Assembly: GCA_045649105.1 (NCBI GenBank)
Contig: JAZRPG010000045.1
Coordinates: 1 to 64,000 of the forward strand
Source of the DNA: JAZRPG01 sp045649105
Lineage (GTDB): Bacteria > Bacillota > Clostridia > Oscillospirales > JAAYXM01
Direction of reading: 5' to 3'
DNA: 64,000 nucleotides
The notes beneath the pieces are model-generated. The model ran no database searches. It was given only the letters and a program-made list of their open reading frames with translations, and was not told the DNA's origin. The number at the start of each line of letters is the position of its first letter. Position 1 is the stretch's first letter. Both the position numbers and the translations under genes were made by a program. Positions 43,371 to 52,898 of this stretch are shown piece by piece.

Positions 43371-44609
43371 TTACCAGGAGCGCAGATACTCCTTCTGCGC
43401 ATCGCTAAGGCTGTCAATCTCAATGCCGGAGGCACGGAGTTTCTCCCTTGCGACATGCTCATCTATCTCCTGCGGCACGGGGTAAAGCCCCGGCGCAAGA
43501 CGGGACGGAAGCTTTGCTATGTACTCCATCATAAGTGCCTGAACAGCAAAGCTCATATCCATAATCTCTGCAGGATGCCCGTTTCCCGCGGCAAGGTTTA
43601 CGAGCCTGCCCTCTCCGAGAAGATTTAACACCTTCCCGTCGCGCATGTAATATCCTTCTATATTGGGCTTTCTTATCTCTACTCGCTCTGCAAGAGATGC
43701 AAGCTCTTTTTTATTTATCTCAACATCGAAATGCCCCGCATTTGCAAGGAGCACCCCGTCACGCATTGCCTCAAAATGCCGACGCACTATAATATCTCTG
43801 CAGCCCGTTGTCGTGACAAAGATATCTCCGATATTCGCCGCCGAATCCATCGTCATTACACGGTAGCCCTCTGTATATGCCTCAAGCGCACGATGCGGAT
43901 CTGTCTCACAGATTACGACCTCCGCGCCAAGCCCCCGTGCACGCATGGCGACTCCGCGCCCGCAGAATCCGTATCCCGCAACAACAACGCACTTTCCTGC
44001 AATGAGGCAGTTTGTCGTGTTCATAATCGCGTCCCAGACCGACTGACCCGTGCCGTGCCTGTTATCAAACAAATGCTTGCACTTTGCATCATTTACAGAG
44101 AACATCGGAAAATTAAGCTTCCCTGCCTTGGCTCGCGCGGATAGTCTCGCAACGCCCGTCGTCGTCTCCTCACAGCCGCCTCTGAGATTCTTTGCGAGGT
44201 CTTCCCTGCCGCCGTGCAAAATGCCGACAAAATCTCCGCCATCATCTATAATTATATCAGGCACGCAGCTAAGCGTCTCTGTAAGATGCTTCTCATATTC
44301 CTCCTCGCTTGCCCCGTGTACTGCAAATGTCTCCACGCCGAGCGAATCGAGCGCCGCCGCGACATCGTCCTGAGTCGAAAGAGGATTGCAGCCCGTTGCA
44401 AACACTCGCGCACCGCCTCTTTTAAGCGTCAGAGCGAGGTTTGCCGTCTTCGCCTCAAGGTGTATCGACATTGCAATATTGAGCCCCTCAAACGGGCGCT
44501 CCTTCTCAAACCTCTCGCCTATGGCTTCAAGCACGGGCATATATGATTTTACCCAATCAATTTTTCTTCTCCCTGCCGGAGCCGCATTTTTGTCCTTTAA
44601 AATACTCAT
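43371..44609 (-). CDS. ahcY: Adenosylhomocysteinase
   Basis: It hydrolyses S-adenosylhomocysteine to adenosine and homocysteine, ending the SAM methylation cycle. The 412-residue protein is of the shorter bacterial/archaeal type. It has the substrate domain (GLNIAMSIHLEAKTANLAL, GCNPLSTQDDVAAAL), the FPMFSVNDAKCKHLFDNRHG block and the NAD-binding GYGFCGRG. Some enzymes of this short clade prefer S-inosylhomocysteine, so the exact substrate is not certain. AGAGG precedes the ATG. It is monocistronic and divergent from secA. Confidence 0.93.
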   Translation of the reverse strand: MSILKDKNAAPAGRRKIDWVKSYMPVLEAIGERFEKERPFEGLNIAMSIHLEAKTANLALTLKRGGARVFATGCNPLSTQDDVAAALDSLGVETFAVHGASEEEYEKHLTETLSCVPDIIIDDGGDFVGILHGGREDLAKNLRGGCEETTTGVARLSARAKAGKLNFPMFSVNDAKCKHLFDNRHGTGQSVWDAIMNTTNCLIAGKCVVVAGYGFCGRGVAMRARGLGAEVVICETDPHRALEAYTEGYRVMTMDSAANIGDIFVTTTGCRDIIVRRHFEAMRDGVLLANAGHFDVEINKKELASLAERVEIRKPNIEGYYMRDGKVLNLLGEGRLVNLAAGNGHPAEIMDMSFAVQALMMEYIAKLPSRLAPGLYPVPQEIDEHVAREKLRASGIEIDSLSDAQKEYLRSW

Positions 44610-44629
44610 TATATCAACCTCTTTTTTCC

Positions 44630-44658
44630 ATAATACACAAAACCGCTGATATTTGCAA
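44630..44658 (-). promoter_or_regulatory. Promoter of ahcY
   Basis: TTGCAA, a 17-bp spacer and TATTAT on the minus strand. The predicted leader is very short (about 15 nt) and leaves no room for a SAH riboswitch. Confidence 0.65.
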
Positions 44659-44672
44659 TACCTATTACTTTA

Positions 44673-44716
44673 TTTACAAAAAATATCTTTTTTCTTATAT
44701 TAAAATATGTTATACT
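44673..44716 (+). promoter_or_regulatory. Promoter region of secA
   Basis: Two overlapping options: TTTACA-17 bp-TATATT (44673-44701), and an extended -10 TGTTATACT (44708-44716) without a good -35. Either starts transcription shortly before secA. Confidence 0.55.
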
Positions 44717-44753
44717 GTAACTTGGCTCAGAATATTTTTGAAAGGATACTGAA

Positions 44754-47498
44754 ATGGGTATTATAACAAAGCTTTTCGGCACACACAGTGACCGCGAAAT
44801 AAAGAAAATCCTCCCCCTTGTCGACAAAATCGAAGCGCTTGAGAATGAGTTTAAAGCGCTGTCAGACAGCGAGCTTCGTTCAAAGACCGAGGAATTCCGA
44901 AGCCGCATAAGCAGCGGCGAGACGCTCGACCTTCTTCTTCCTGAGGCCTTTGCCGCAATCCGCGAGGCGGCATTCCGCGTGCTCGGGCTTCGCGCCTTCC
45001 GCGTACAGCTCATCGGCGGAATCGTTCTTCATCAGGGGCGCATCGCGGAGATGAAGACCGGTGAGGGAAAAACCCTCTCCGCCATTCTCCCCGCATACCT
45101 GAACGCGCTTACGGGCAACGGTGTCCACATCGTCACCGTAAATGACTACCTCGCAAAATACCAGGGTGAGCTTATGGGCCGCGTATTCCGCTTTCTCGGC
45201 ATGTCCGTCGGCATCATTGTCCACGGTCTCTCAAACGAGGAGCGCCGCGCGGCATACTTCTCAGACATTACATACGGAACGAACAACGAGTTCGGCTTTG
45301 ATTACCTGCGCGACAACATGGCCCTTTATAAGGACAACATGGTCGGGCGCTCAAACCACGCCTTCGCAATCGTTGACGAGGTCGACTCAATACTTATAGA
45401 CGAGGCGAGAACTCCGCTCATCATATCCGGCCAGGGAGAAAAGCCGACATATATATACGAGCAGGCGGACAGATTTGCCGCCTCGCTTCGCCGCATAGTC
45501 GTCGCCTCTGTTGACGAAAAGGAAGATAACGACGATGCCGACGGCGACTATATAGTAGACGAAAAGGCGCGCACGGCAACGCTCACCGCATCGGGTATCG
45601 CAAAGGCGGAGAAGGCATTTTCCATCGAAAACCTGTCCGACCCGGAAAACGCCGAGCTTTATCACCATATAAACCAGGCTATCCGCGCGCGCGGCATAAT
45701 GCAGCGCGACATTGACTATGTTGTTCGTGACAATCAGATTATAATAGTCGACGAGTTTACAGGCCGCCTCATGCTCGGGCGCAGATATTCCGAGGGTCTG
45801 CATCAGGCAATAGAGGCAAAGGAGCGCGTAAATATACAGAACGAAAGCAAAACCCTTGCGACAATTACGTTTCAGAACTATTTCCGCATGTACGACAAAC
45901 TCTCGGGCATGACCGGTACGGCGCTTACAGAAGAGGACGAGTTTAAGCACATTTACAACCTCGATGTTGTCGAGATTCCCACAAACAGACCGATGATACG
46001 AAATGACATGTCCGATGTCGTATATAAAACCGAGGCGGGGAAATTCCGCGCCGTAATCGCCCGGATTGAGGACTGTGTCAAGCGCGGTCAGCCTGCACTT
46101 GTCGGCACTGTATCAATCGAGAAGAGTGAGCATGTGTCCGCTCTCCTGAACAAACGCGGAATAAAGCATGTTGTGCTTAATGCAAAAAACCATGAAAAAG
46201 AGGCAGAAATAGTCGCCCAGGCCGGAAAGCTCGGCGCGGTTACAATCGCAACAAATATGGCAGGCCGCGGAACCGATATCATGCTCGGAGGCAACGCCGA
46301 CTTTATGGCAAAGAGCGAGCTCAGGCGCACGGGAATGGACGAAGACCTCATAGTCGATGCCGGCGGCACGGCTACTACAGATGACGCCGAAATACTCGCA
46401 GCGCGTGAAAAATACAGAGAGCTTTACAAGAAATACAAACAGGTTACAGATGCCGAGGCGGAAAAGGTCAAGGCGGCAGGCGGCCTCTTCATAATCGGCA
46501 CCGAGCGTCACGAATCGCGCAGAATTGACAATCAGCTCCGCGGCCGTGCAGGGCGCCAGGGCGACCCCGGAAACTCGCGCTTTTATCTCTCGCTTGAGGA
46601 TGATATAATGCGCCTGTTCGGCTCAGAGCGCGTAATGGGCATGATGAACGCGCTCGGAATAGACGAGGACACGCCGATAGAGCAGAACATGCTCACAAAC
46701 GCGATAGAATCTGCACAGCGCAGGGTTGAATCAAGAAACTTCGGGATACGCAAAAACGTCTTACAGTATGATGATGTTATAAATAAGCAGCGCACGATAA
46801 TCTACGACCAGAGAAAAACAGTTCTCGACGGCCATGATATTGAAAAATCAATAAAGAAGATGATTGAGGACTCAATAAAGCTCACCGTTTTTTCAGTCCT
46901 CGGCGAAGAAAAATATGTCCAGACAGCGCATCTTGACGCCGTGCGCGAAAAATACAAGGGTATCTTCCTTACCGAGCGCGACCTCAGAATGACGCGTGAC
47001 GAGCTCTCAAAGGTTGACTATGACGCAGATGACCTCTGCCATGACCTTACAGAGCTTGCAAACCGCGCCTACTCGGCGCGTGAGGCAGAGCTTACGCCAG
47101 AAATCATGCGTGAGCTTGAGCGCGTCGTTCTTCTCCGCAATGTAGACGAGCACTGGATGGAGCATATTGACGCAATGACAGAGCTGCGCCAGGGCATCGG
47201 CCTTCGCGCATACGGACAGCAGGACCCGATTATAGCATATAAAAACGAGGGCCATGACATGTTCGAGGAGATGATAGACTCTATCCGCGAAAACACGGTG
47301 ACGATGGTATTCACCATGCGTCTCCGCGGCCCATCTGCGCCCAGGCGCGAAGCCGTCGCAAAGATCACGGGAGAGCACGGCGGCGACGGAAGCGTCAAAA
47401 AAGAGCCTCATCGCCGCGGTGCAAAAGTCGGAAGGAACGACCCATGCCCCTGCGGCAGCGGAAAGAAATACAAAAAGTGCTGCGGTGCAAACGAATAA
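44754..47498 (+). CDS. secA: Preprotein translocase ATPase SecA
   Basis: The motor that drives proteins through SecYEG. The 914-residue protein has Walker A (MKTGEGKTLSA), DEVDSILIDEARTPLIISG, the substrate-crosslinking domain, NMAGRGTDIMLGGNA, the helical scaffold and a C-terminal zinc motif (RNDPCPCGSGKKYKKCCG) of the SEC-C type that binds SecB or the ribosome. Length and domains are those of the housekeeping SecA1. AAAGGA precedes the ATG. It heads a plus-strand run with an exported protein gene next. Confidence 0.98.
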   Translation: MGIITKLFGTHSDREIKKILPLVDKIEALENEFKALSDSELRSKTEEFRSRISSGETLDLLLPEAFAAIREAAFRVLGLRAFRVQLIGGIVLHQGRIAEMKTGEGKTLSAILPAYLNALTGNGVHIVTVNDYLAKYQGELMGRVFRFLGMSVGIIVHGLSNEERRAAYFSDITYGTNNEFGFDYLRDNMALYKDNMVGRSNHAFAIVDEVDSILIDEARTPLIISGQGEKPTYIYEQADRFAASLRRIVVASVDEKEDNDDADGDYIVDEKARTATLTASGIAKAEKAFSIENLSDPENAELYHHINQAIRARGIMQRDIDYVVRDNQIIIVDEFTGRLMLGRRYSEGLHQAIEAKERVNIQNESKTLATITFQNYFRMYDKLSGMTGTALTEEDEFKHIYNLDVVEIPTNRPMIRNDMSDVVYKTEAGKFRAVIARIEDCVKRGQPALVGTVSIEKSEHVSALLNKRGIKHVVLNAKNHEKEAEIVAQAGKLGAVTIATNMAGRGTDIMLGGNADFMAKSELRRTGMDEDLIVDAGGTATTDDAEILAAREKYRELYKKYKQVTDAEAEKVKAAGGLFIIGTERHESRRIDNQLRGRAGRQGDPGNSRFYLSLEDDIMRLFGSERVMGMMNALGIDEDTPIEQNMLTNAIESAQRRVESRNFGIRKNVLQYDDVINKQRTIIYDQRKTVLDGHDIEKSIKKMIEDSIKLTVFSVLGEEKYVQTAHLDAVREKYKGIFLTERDLRMTRDELSKVDYDADDLCHDLTELANRAYSAREAELTPEIMRELERVVLLRNVDEHWMEHIDAMTELRQGIGLRAYGQQDPIIAYKNEGHDMFEEMIDSIRENTVTMVFTMRLRGPSAPRREAVAKITGEHGGDGSVKKEPHRRGAKVGRNDPCPCGSGKKYKKCCGANE

Positions 47499-47542
47499 AA
47501 AATGTATATAAGAACATCGCATTTTACGGAGGATAACAGAAA

Positions 47543-50089
47543 ATGAAAAGGAACATACGGATAAAAATATCGGCGTTTATTACGGCAGCTGTACTTACCG
47601 CATCCGTCACGCTGCCTGCAGGCGCCTTTAAATATTCTGAACTTACCTCATCACTCTCTGTTGAGGGATATACAATAACCAATGTCGCACCTGATGCAAA
47701 CCATATCGAGCTGCGCGCGTCAGACGCCCGCGGGAAACAGAACATAAACGCAATTGAGTTTAACCCGCAAAACCCGTACACCTCGCTTCGCGCAGGGTTA
47801 AGTGCAGGATATGTATACAGCGAGCAGACCGTCAACACTATTGCAAACAACATGAGCAGTACAGACGGCGGAGACACCGCAACAGCTGCAATAAACGGCG
47901 ACTTTTTTAATTTCGGTGTCGGCGTGCCGCACGGCATATTCATAGATGACGGCATTATCCTTTCAACTCCGCCGCAGTACTATGCCGCATTCGGCCTCAC
48001 CTACGACAACAAACCGTTTATCGTACGACACGGCACAATACTTGACAAGATATTCCGAATCGATGGGGTATTGTGCGATGTTACGGGGATTAACAATGCC
48101 CACGCAAAGGACGCTCCGTCACTCATGCTTTATACCCCTGATTACGCGCGCGGCACAAAAACAGGCACAACAACCTACGAGCTGCGCTGCCGCGTTATCT
48201 CGGGCGAGGTAAGACACGGGGACACGCTTAAATTTGTCGTTGAAGAAGCATTCGACGCCGTCGGAAACACCGCTCTCGGCGACGGGTACATAGTCCTCTC
48301 CGCTCAGGGCGAGCGCATGAACGACTTAAAAAAGCTCAATATCGGCGACGAGCTTGAGATGTCCTTCCGCTTCAATGAGTTCTGGTCAAATGTAAAGTTT
48401 GCCGTCGGCGGCATTGAGCTTCTCTTAAAGGACGGAGAAATATACAGCGAGGCTGATAAAGCGTACCAGCCGCGAACCTCTGTCGGCATCAGAGCCGACG
48501 GCACAGTCGTTATGGCGACCTTTGACGGAAGGCAGGACGGCGCTGCAGGCATGACATACAAATCCGCAGCGGAGGCAATGCGCGCTCTCGGCTGCACAGA
48601 CGCGCTCAACCTCGACGGCGGCGGGTCTACCACCTTTGTCCTCAGAAGACCGGGCGAGCTTTCAACCTCTGTAGTAAACAAGGTTTCCGGAAGCAGTCCG
48701 CGTCAGGTTGCAAACGCGCTTGTGCTTATGAACACCGCGCCGACGGGAAGAGCAACCTCACTTACCGTTTCGCCCTCGTCACGCCTTGTAATGCAGGGCG
48801 GAAAGTATAAATTCTCCGTCACGGGAGCATATGATGAGAACATAAAACCGATTCCTGCGCCGAGTGATATATACTGGTCGACAGACTCCGTATACAACAG
48901 CATAGCCTATGACGGTACGCTCTCGGCAGATGTTGCGGAAACCACCGTAATTACGGCAGAAAGCGGTATTGCAGCAGGAAATGCAACCATTGAAATCGTG
49001 GACGATGTTGATACAATTACACCCGATATTAAAAGCATTTCCGCCGATGCCGGCAAAAGCATTGAAATAAAAATGAGCGCTGCCCGCAACGGTCAGGTTG
49101 TCGAATGTCCGCAGGAGCTTTATACATTCACTGCGCCCGAGGAGCTCGGAACCTTCACCTCTCCCGGCAAATTCACGCTCGCGGAGGAATTTGCAACAGG
49201 CAATATTACAGTAAGTCTCGGCACGGCATCTGTCGAAATCCCGGTCGAGATAAAAGTTCCGCCTGTTATAATAACTGACTTTGAGGATAACGGAACCGTA
49301 TTTGTCCCTGCATCAGTCGGAACAAAGGTCGCACCGAACTGGAAGTTTGAAGAAACCGGCGACCTTGTGATGTACGGAAAGCGTAGCCTTAAGGTATACT
49401 ACAACTTCCTCAACACAACAGAATCCGTCGGCTCGTATTACATGGTCTCTCCGAATTCCGAGACCGACGCGCCGTACAGGCTCGAAAAAGCGCCGAATAA
49501 GCTCAGCATGATGGTGTTCGGCGACGGAAGCGGCGTCGCACTCCGCACGATAATAGAGGATGAATCAGGGAAGCAGTATACCCTCTCATACACAGGAAGC
49601 ACGGGAATAGACTGGACGGGATGGAAATATGTTGAAGTTTCTCTTCCCGAAAACATATCAGGGCCCATTTTCGTAAAGGTGCCTGTATATCTCGTGTCCA
49701 ACCCGCAGAAGCTCACTCACGGCTGTCTGTATTTTGACAGGCTCCGTGCAATATACAGCGAGCCTGAGGGCGAGGACTACATCGCGCCGGAAATAACAAA
49801 GGCATGGCCGGATGAAAAAATGATAATCCATACCAAAAACCCATCAATCGGCGTTATCCTGAAAGACAACTCGGCAACCGATTCCGACGCAGGCCTAAAC
49901 CCCGAAACCGTTGAAATATGGGTAAACGGCTACAACTGTACCGACCGTATCTATGACACCGCCACGGGAAAAATCTCATATACTGTAAAGCATGCGCTTA
50001 AAAACGGACACCACACAATTCTCGTCCGTGCGAGGGACTTTTCCGGAAACCTCATAGTGCGCGAGTGGAAATTTGAGGTCCGCGCATGA
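47543..50089 (+). CDS. Secreted NAGPA-domain (phosphodiester glycosidase family) protein
   Basis: A large exported protein of 848 residues. A signal peptide (about 1-28, ending AGA) is followed by a phosphodiester glycosidase/NAGPA domain (about 100-400) with AAINGDFF, GIRADGTVVMATFDGRQ and the hallmark NLDGGGSTTF (about 355-364). Then come Ig-like repeats (about 405-575), a beta-sandwich (about 580-745) that may bind carbohydrate, and a C-terminal Ig-like/Big domain. NAGPA relatives cleave phosphodiester-linked sugars or act on wall polymers; the substrate here is inferred. GGAGG precedes the ATG. Confidence 0.88.
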   Translation: MKRNIRIKISAFITAAVLTASVTLPAGAFKYSELTSSLSVEGYTITNVAPDANHIELRASDARGKQNINAIEFNPQNPYTSLRAGLSAGYVYSEQTVNTIANNMSSTDGGDTATAAINGDFFNFGVGVPHGIFIDDGIILSTPPQYYAAFGLTYDNKPFIVRHGTILDKIFRIDGVLCDVTGINNAHAKDAPSLMLYTPDYARGTKTGTTTYELRCRVISGEVRHGDTLKFVVEEAFDAVGNTALGDGYIVLSAQGERMNDLKKLNIGDELEMSFRFNEFWSNVKFAVGGIELLLKDGEIYSEADKAYQPRTSVGIRADGTVVMATFDGRQDGAAGMTYKSAAEAMRALGCTDALNLDGGGSTTFVLRRPGELSTSVVNKVSGSSPRQVANALVLMNTAPTGRATSLTVSPSSRLVMQGGKYKFSVTGAYDENIKPIPAPSDIYWSTDSVYNSIAYDGTLSADVAETTVITAESGIAAGNATIEIVDDVDTITPDIKSISADAGKSIEIKMSAARNGQVVECPQELYTFTAPEELGTFTSPGKFTLAEEFATGNITVSLGTASVEIPVEIKVPPVIITDFEDNGTVFVPASVGTKVAPNWKFEETGDLVMYGKRSLKVYYNFLNTTESVGSYYMVSPNSETDAPYRLEKAPNKLSMMVFGDGSGVALRTIIEDESGKQYTLSYTGSTGIDWTGWKYVEVSLPENISGPIFVKVPVYLVSNPQKLTHGCLYFDRLRAIYSEPEGEDYIAPEITKAWPDEKMIIHTKNPSIGVILKDNSATDSDAGLNPETVEIWVNGYNCTDRIYDTATGKISYTVKHALKNGHHTILVRARDFSGNLIVREWKFEVRA

Positions 50090-51162
50090 TGAGAAGAAGG
50101 CTTGCACTTGCAAGGGAGCAGCTTGACAAACACAGGCTTGACTGCCTTCTTATCACCTCATATGAAAACTACAGATATTTTTCGGGCTTTACGGGCAGCA
50201 ACTGCACCCTGCTTATCACAAAAGGCGAATGCTTCGCGCTTACCGACAGCAGGTATGACCTGCAGATACGGGAGCAGGCAAAGCTTTATACCCCGATAAT
50301 CGCAAATCAGTCAAAAAACGCGCACATATTTGAGCTTATTTCAAAAAACAGTATAACAAGCATCGGATATGAAACAAGCCGCCTGACAGACAGCGAAGCA
50401 CGGGCGCTCAGGCAGATGAGCGATAAAATAAGCTGGGTTCCGCTTCCCGATTTCGGCGAGGATATCCGCGCGATAAAGGACGCGTCTGAAATTTTAAATA
50501 TCCGCCGTGCCGCAAAGGTAGCAGACGATGCATTTTCCGCGCTCATTCACACGCTTAAAAAGGGCATGACCGAGCGCGAGGTCGCCGCGCGCCTTGAGTA
50601 TGAGATGGCGCTTCGCGGAAGCGAAAAGGCTGCATTTGAAACAATAGCGGCAAGCGGAGTCCGCGGTGCCATGCCGCACGCCTGCCCGACCGATGCACCT
50701 CTTCCCGAAAACGGGCTTCTTACGCTTGATTTCGGCGCCTGCATCGGCGGCTACATGTCAGACATTACAAGAACGCTCCATCTCGGAAAACCCTGCCGCG
50801 AGCTTTCAGAGCTTTGGGATATGGTCTATAAGGTCCAGAAAAAGTGCGTTGCAAAGGTTTCCCCCGGCATAACCTGCCGCGAAATTACGGAGTACCAGTG
50901 CGAGCTGTTCTCAGAATTCGGCGCAGAAGAATACATCATGCATTCTTTGGGTCACGGTGTAGGACTCGCGATACATGAAGCGCCGACCGTTTCAAAGCGC
51001 TCTGACTCCGTTCTTTCCGAAAACATGGTAATAACAATCGAGCCGGGGCTCTATATCGAAAACCTCGGCGGCGTGCGTATAGAGGACACGGTGCTCGTGA
51101 CAGCATCAGGCGCCGAAGTTCTTACACATTCACAAAAGAGATATGACATCACTCTGAGGTAG
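50086..51162 (+). CDS. M24 family Xaa-Pro peptidase
   Basis: A cytoplasmic dimetal peptidase predicted to release residues from X-Pro peptides. The 358-residue protein has a creatinase-like N-terminal domain (YFSGFTGSNCTLLIT, LTDSRYDLQ) and the pita-bread domain. Metal ligands are visible in LDFGACIGGYMSDITRT, the HGVGLAIHE motif, and the two Glu in TIEPGLYI and GGVRIEDTVLV. Its ATG overlaps the stop of the NAGPA gene (ATGA), so the two are translated together. Aminopeptidase P versus prolidase cannot be decided. Confidence 0.92.
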   Translation: MMRRRLALAREQLDKHRLDCLLITSYENYRYFSGFTGSNCTLLITKGECFALTDSRYDLQIREQAKLYTPIIANQSKNAHIFELISKNSITSIGYETSRLTDSEARALRQMSDKISWVPLPDFGEDIRAIKDASEILNIRRAAKVADDAFSALIHTLKKGMTEREVAARLEYEMALRGSEKAAFETIAASGVRGAMPHACPTDAPLPENGLLTLDFGACIGGYMSDITRTLHLGKPCRELSELWDMVYKVQKKCVAKVSPGITCREITEYQCELFSEFGAEEYIMHSLGHGVGLAIHEAPTVSKRSDSVLSENMVITIEPGLYIENLGGVRIEDTVLVTASGAEVLTHSQKRYDITLR

Positions 51163-51165
51163 CAT

Positions 51166-52182
51166 ATGAAAAAGACTGTAATCGTCGGCATAAGCGGCGG
51201 TGTTGACAGCAGTGTCGCCGCCTGTATACTGAAAAAGGACTTCAATGTCATCGGGGTAACTCTTGTTATGCACGGAGCGCCCCCGCCCGATGCTGCAGGC
51301 ATATGCAAGGTTCTTGATATTCCGCACTATGAAATTGATGTTCGTGATAAGTTTACAGAGCATGTCATAAAAAATTTTATTGACGAATACCGCAGTGCGC
51401 GTACGCCAAACCCCTGCGTGTGGTGTAACTACTATCTTAAATTCGGCGCAATGCTCGACATTGCCGACTCGCTCGGCGCGGATTTCGTCGCAACAGGGCA
51501 CTACTCTCGCCTTATTAAGGACAGCTCAGGTGAGCTTTTCCCTGCGCGGGCGCTTTTTTCAGAAAAGGACCAGACCTATGCGCTGTACAGACTGCGCCAG
51601 CATCAGCTCCGCCGCGCACTTTTTCCGCTCGGCGGGCTTACGAAACCGCGCGTGCGTGAAATTGCCGCGGAAATCGGCCTTGACACTGCCTCAAAGCGGG
51701 ACAGCCAGGACATATGCTTTATTCCCGACGGCGATTATGCCGCATATCTTGAGAAAAATTCATCGCCGTTGCCGCCCGGGCGCTTTATCGGCCCCGGCGG
51801 GGAAGACCTCGGCGAGCACCGCGGACTTCTGCACTATACAGTCGGTCAGCGGCGCGGTCTCGGAATCGCATATTCCGAGCGCCTGTTTGTCACGCGGCTT
51901 GATGCAGAGAAAAACGAGGTCCACCTCGGGACTGACGGCGCACAGAATAAAACAACCGTCACGGCAGGCGACATAACCTTCATAAGCGATAAAAAACCTC
52001 CGCAGAAATTTGCATGCAGCGCAAAAATCAGATATAATGGAGCTGCAAGCCCCGCGATGATATATACAGACGGGGAAATTATCCGCGCGGAGTTTGCTTC
52101 TCCCCGGCGCGGCGTTGCCCCCGGTCAGTCGCTCGTTCTTTATGACGGTGAGCGCGTCATCGGCGGAGGAATTATAGAATAA
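51166..52182 (+). CDS. mnmA: tRNA-specific 2-thiouridylase MnmA
   Basis: It thiolates U34 of Lys, Glu and Gln tRNAs using ATP and relayed sulfur. The 338-residue protein has the PP-loop GISGGVDSSVA (about 8-18), the catalytic C84 (NPCVWCN) and C184 (SQDICFIPDGDY), and ATGHYSR. The C-terminal barrel has HYTVGQRRGLGI and RGVAPGQSLVLYDGE. It is slightly shorter than most MnmA. GAGGT precedes the ATG, four bases after the M24 gene. MnmA is usually near iscS or alaS; neither is here. Confidence 0.95.
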   Translation: MKKTVIVGISGGVDSSVAACILKKDFNVIGVTLVMHGAPPPDAAGICKVLDIPHYEIDVRDKFTEHVIKNFIDEYRSARTPNPCVWCNYYLKFGAMLDIADSLGADFVATGHYSRLIKDSSGELFPARALFSEKDQTYALYRLRQHQLRRALFPLGGLTKPRVREIAAEIGLDTASKRDSQDICFIPDGDYAAYLEKNSSPLPPGRFIGPGGEDLGEHRGLLHYTVGQRRGLGIAYSERLFVTRLDAEKNEVHLGTDGAQNKTTVTAGDITFISDKKPPQKFACSAKIRYNGAASPAMIYTDGEIIRAEFASPRRGVAPGQSLVLYDGERVIGGGIIE

Positions 52183-52220
52183 ACAATATTTTTACCATAT
52201 ATAAAAGGTGGGGATATAAT

Positions 52221-52865
52221 ATGTTTGAAAACATGCGCGCAGACCTTCGCGCAGTTAAAGAGCGCGACCCGGCGGCGAGAAATTCGGTTGAGGTGTTTTT
52301 CCTCTACTCGGGTTTTCACGCCATCACAAGGCACCGCATAGCGCATTTCTACTATAAACACAAGCTGTTTTTTCTCGCAAGACTTGTGTCACAGTTCAAT
52401 AAATTCTTAACCGGCGTTGAAATTCACCCTGCCGCGCAAATCGGACCCGGCTTTTTCATTGACCACGGCACAGGCGTCGTAATCGGCGAAACGGCTGAAA
52501 TCGGCTCAAACTGCACGATTTATCAGGGCGCCACCCTGGGCGGTACGGGCAAGGATGTCGGCAAGCGCCACCCGACCATAGGCAATAATGTAATGATAGG
52601 CGCGGGCGCAAAGGTCCTCGGCCCGTTTTCTGTCGGCGATAACTCAAAAATCGCCGCAAACGCCGTAGTCCTTGACACCATTCCGCCAAACTCCACTGCT
52701 GTCGGCGTCCCCGCGCGCGTAGTGAAGCGTGACGGGATAAAGACATGCGACGGCACTGACCTTGACCAGATTCACATTCCCGACCCCATCGCGCAGGAGC
52801 TCTGCAGAATGCGCATAAAGCTTGAGCATATGCAAGCGGAGCTTGACAAACTCCGGAAGGAATAA
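52221..52865 (+). CDS. cysE: Serine O-acetyltransferase
   Basis: It acetylates serine to O-acetylserine for cysteine synthesis. The 214-residue short form has an N-terminal helical part (MFENMRADLRAVKERDPAARN), the GVEIHPAAQIGPGFFIDHGTG block, a left-handed beta-helix of hexapeptides and the loop GGTGKDVGKRHPTIG. GGTGGGG precedes the ATG. It lies after mnmA, which needs cysteine-derived sulfur, so a functional link is plausible. I see no T-box or S-box in front. Confidence 0.95.
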   Translation: MFENMRADLRAVKERDPAARNSVEVFFLYSGFHAITRHRIAHFYYKHKLFFLARLVSQFNKFLTGVEIHPAAQIGPGFFIDHGTGVVIGETAEIGSNCTIYQGATLGGTGKDVGKRHPTIGNNVMIGAGAKVLGPFSVGDNSKIAANAVVLDTIPPNSTAVGVPARVVKRDGIKTCDGTDLDQIHIPDPIAQELCRMRIKLEHMQAELDKLRKE

Positions 52866-52898
52866 GAAGAACACAAATTCCGTTTGGGAGATATTCTG

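Noticed and set aside
44610..44629. SAH riboswitch in front of ahcY
   Set aside because: The predicted leader is only about 15 nt.
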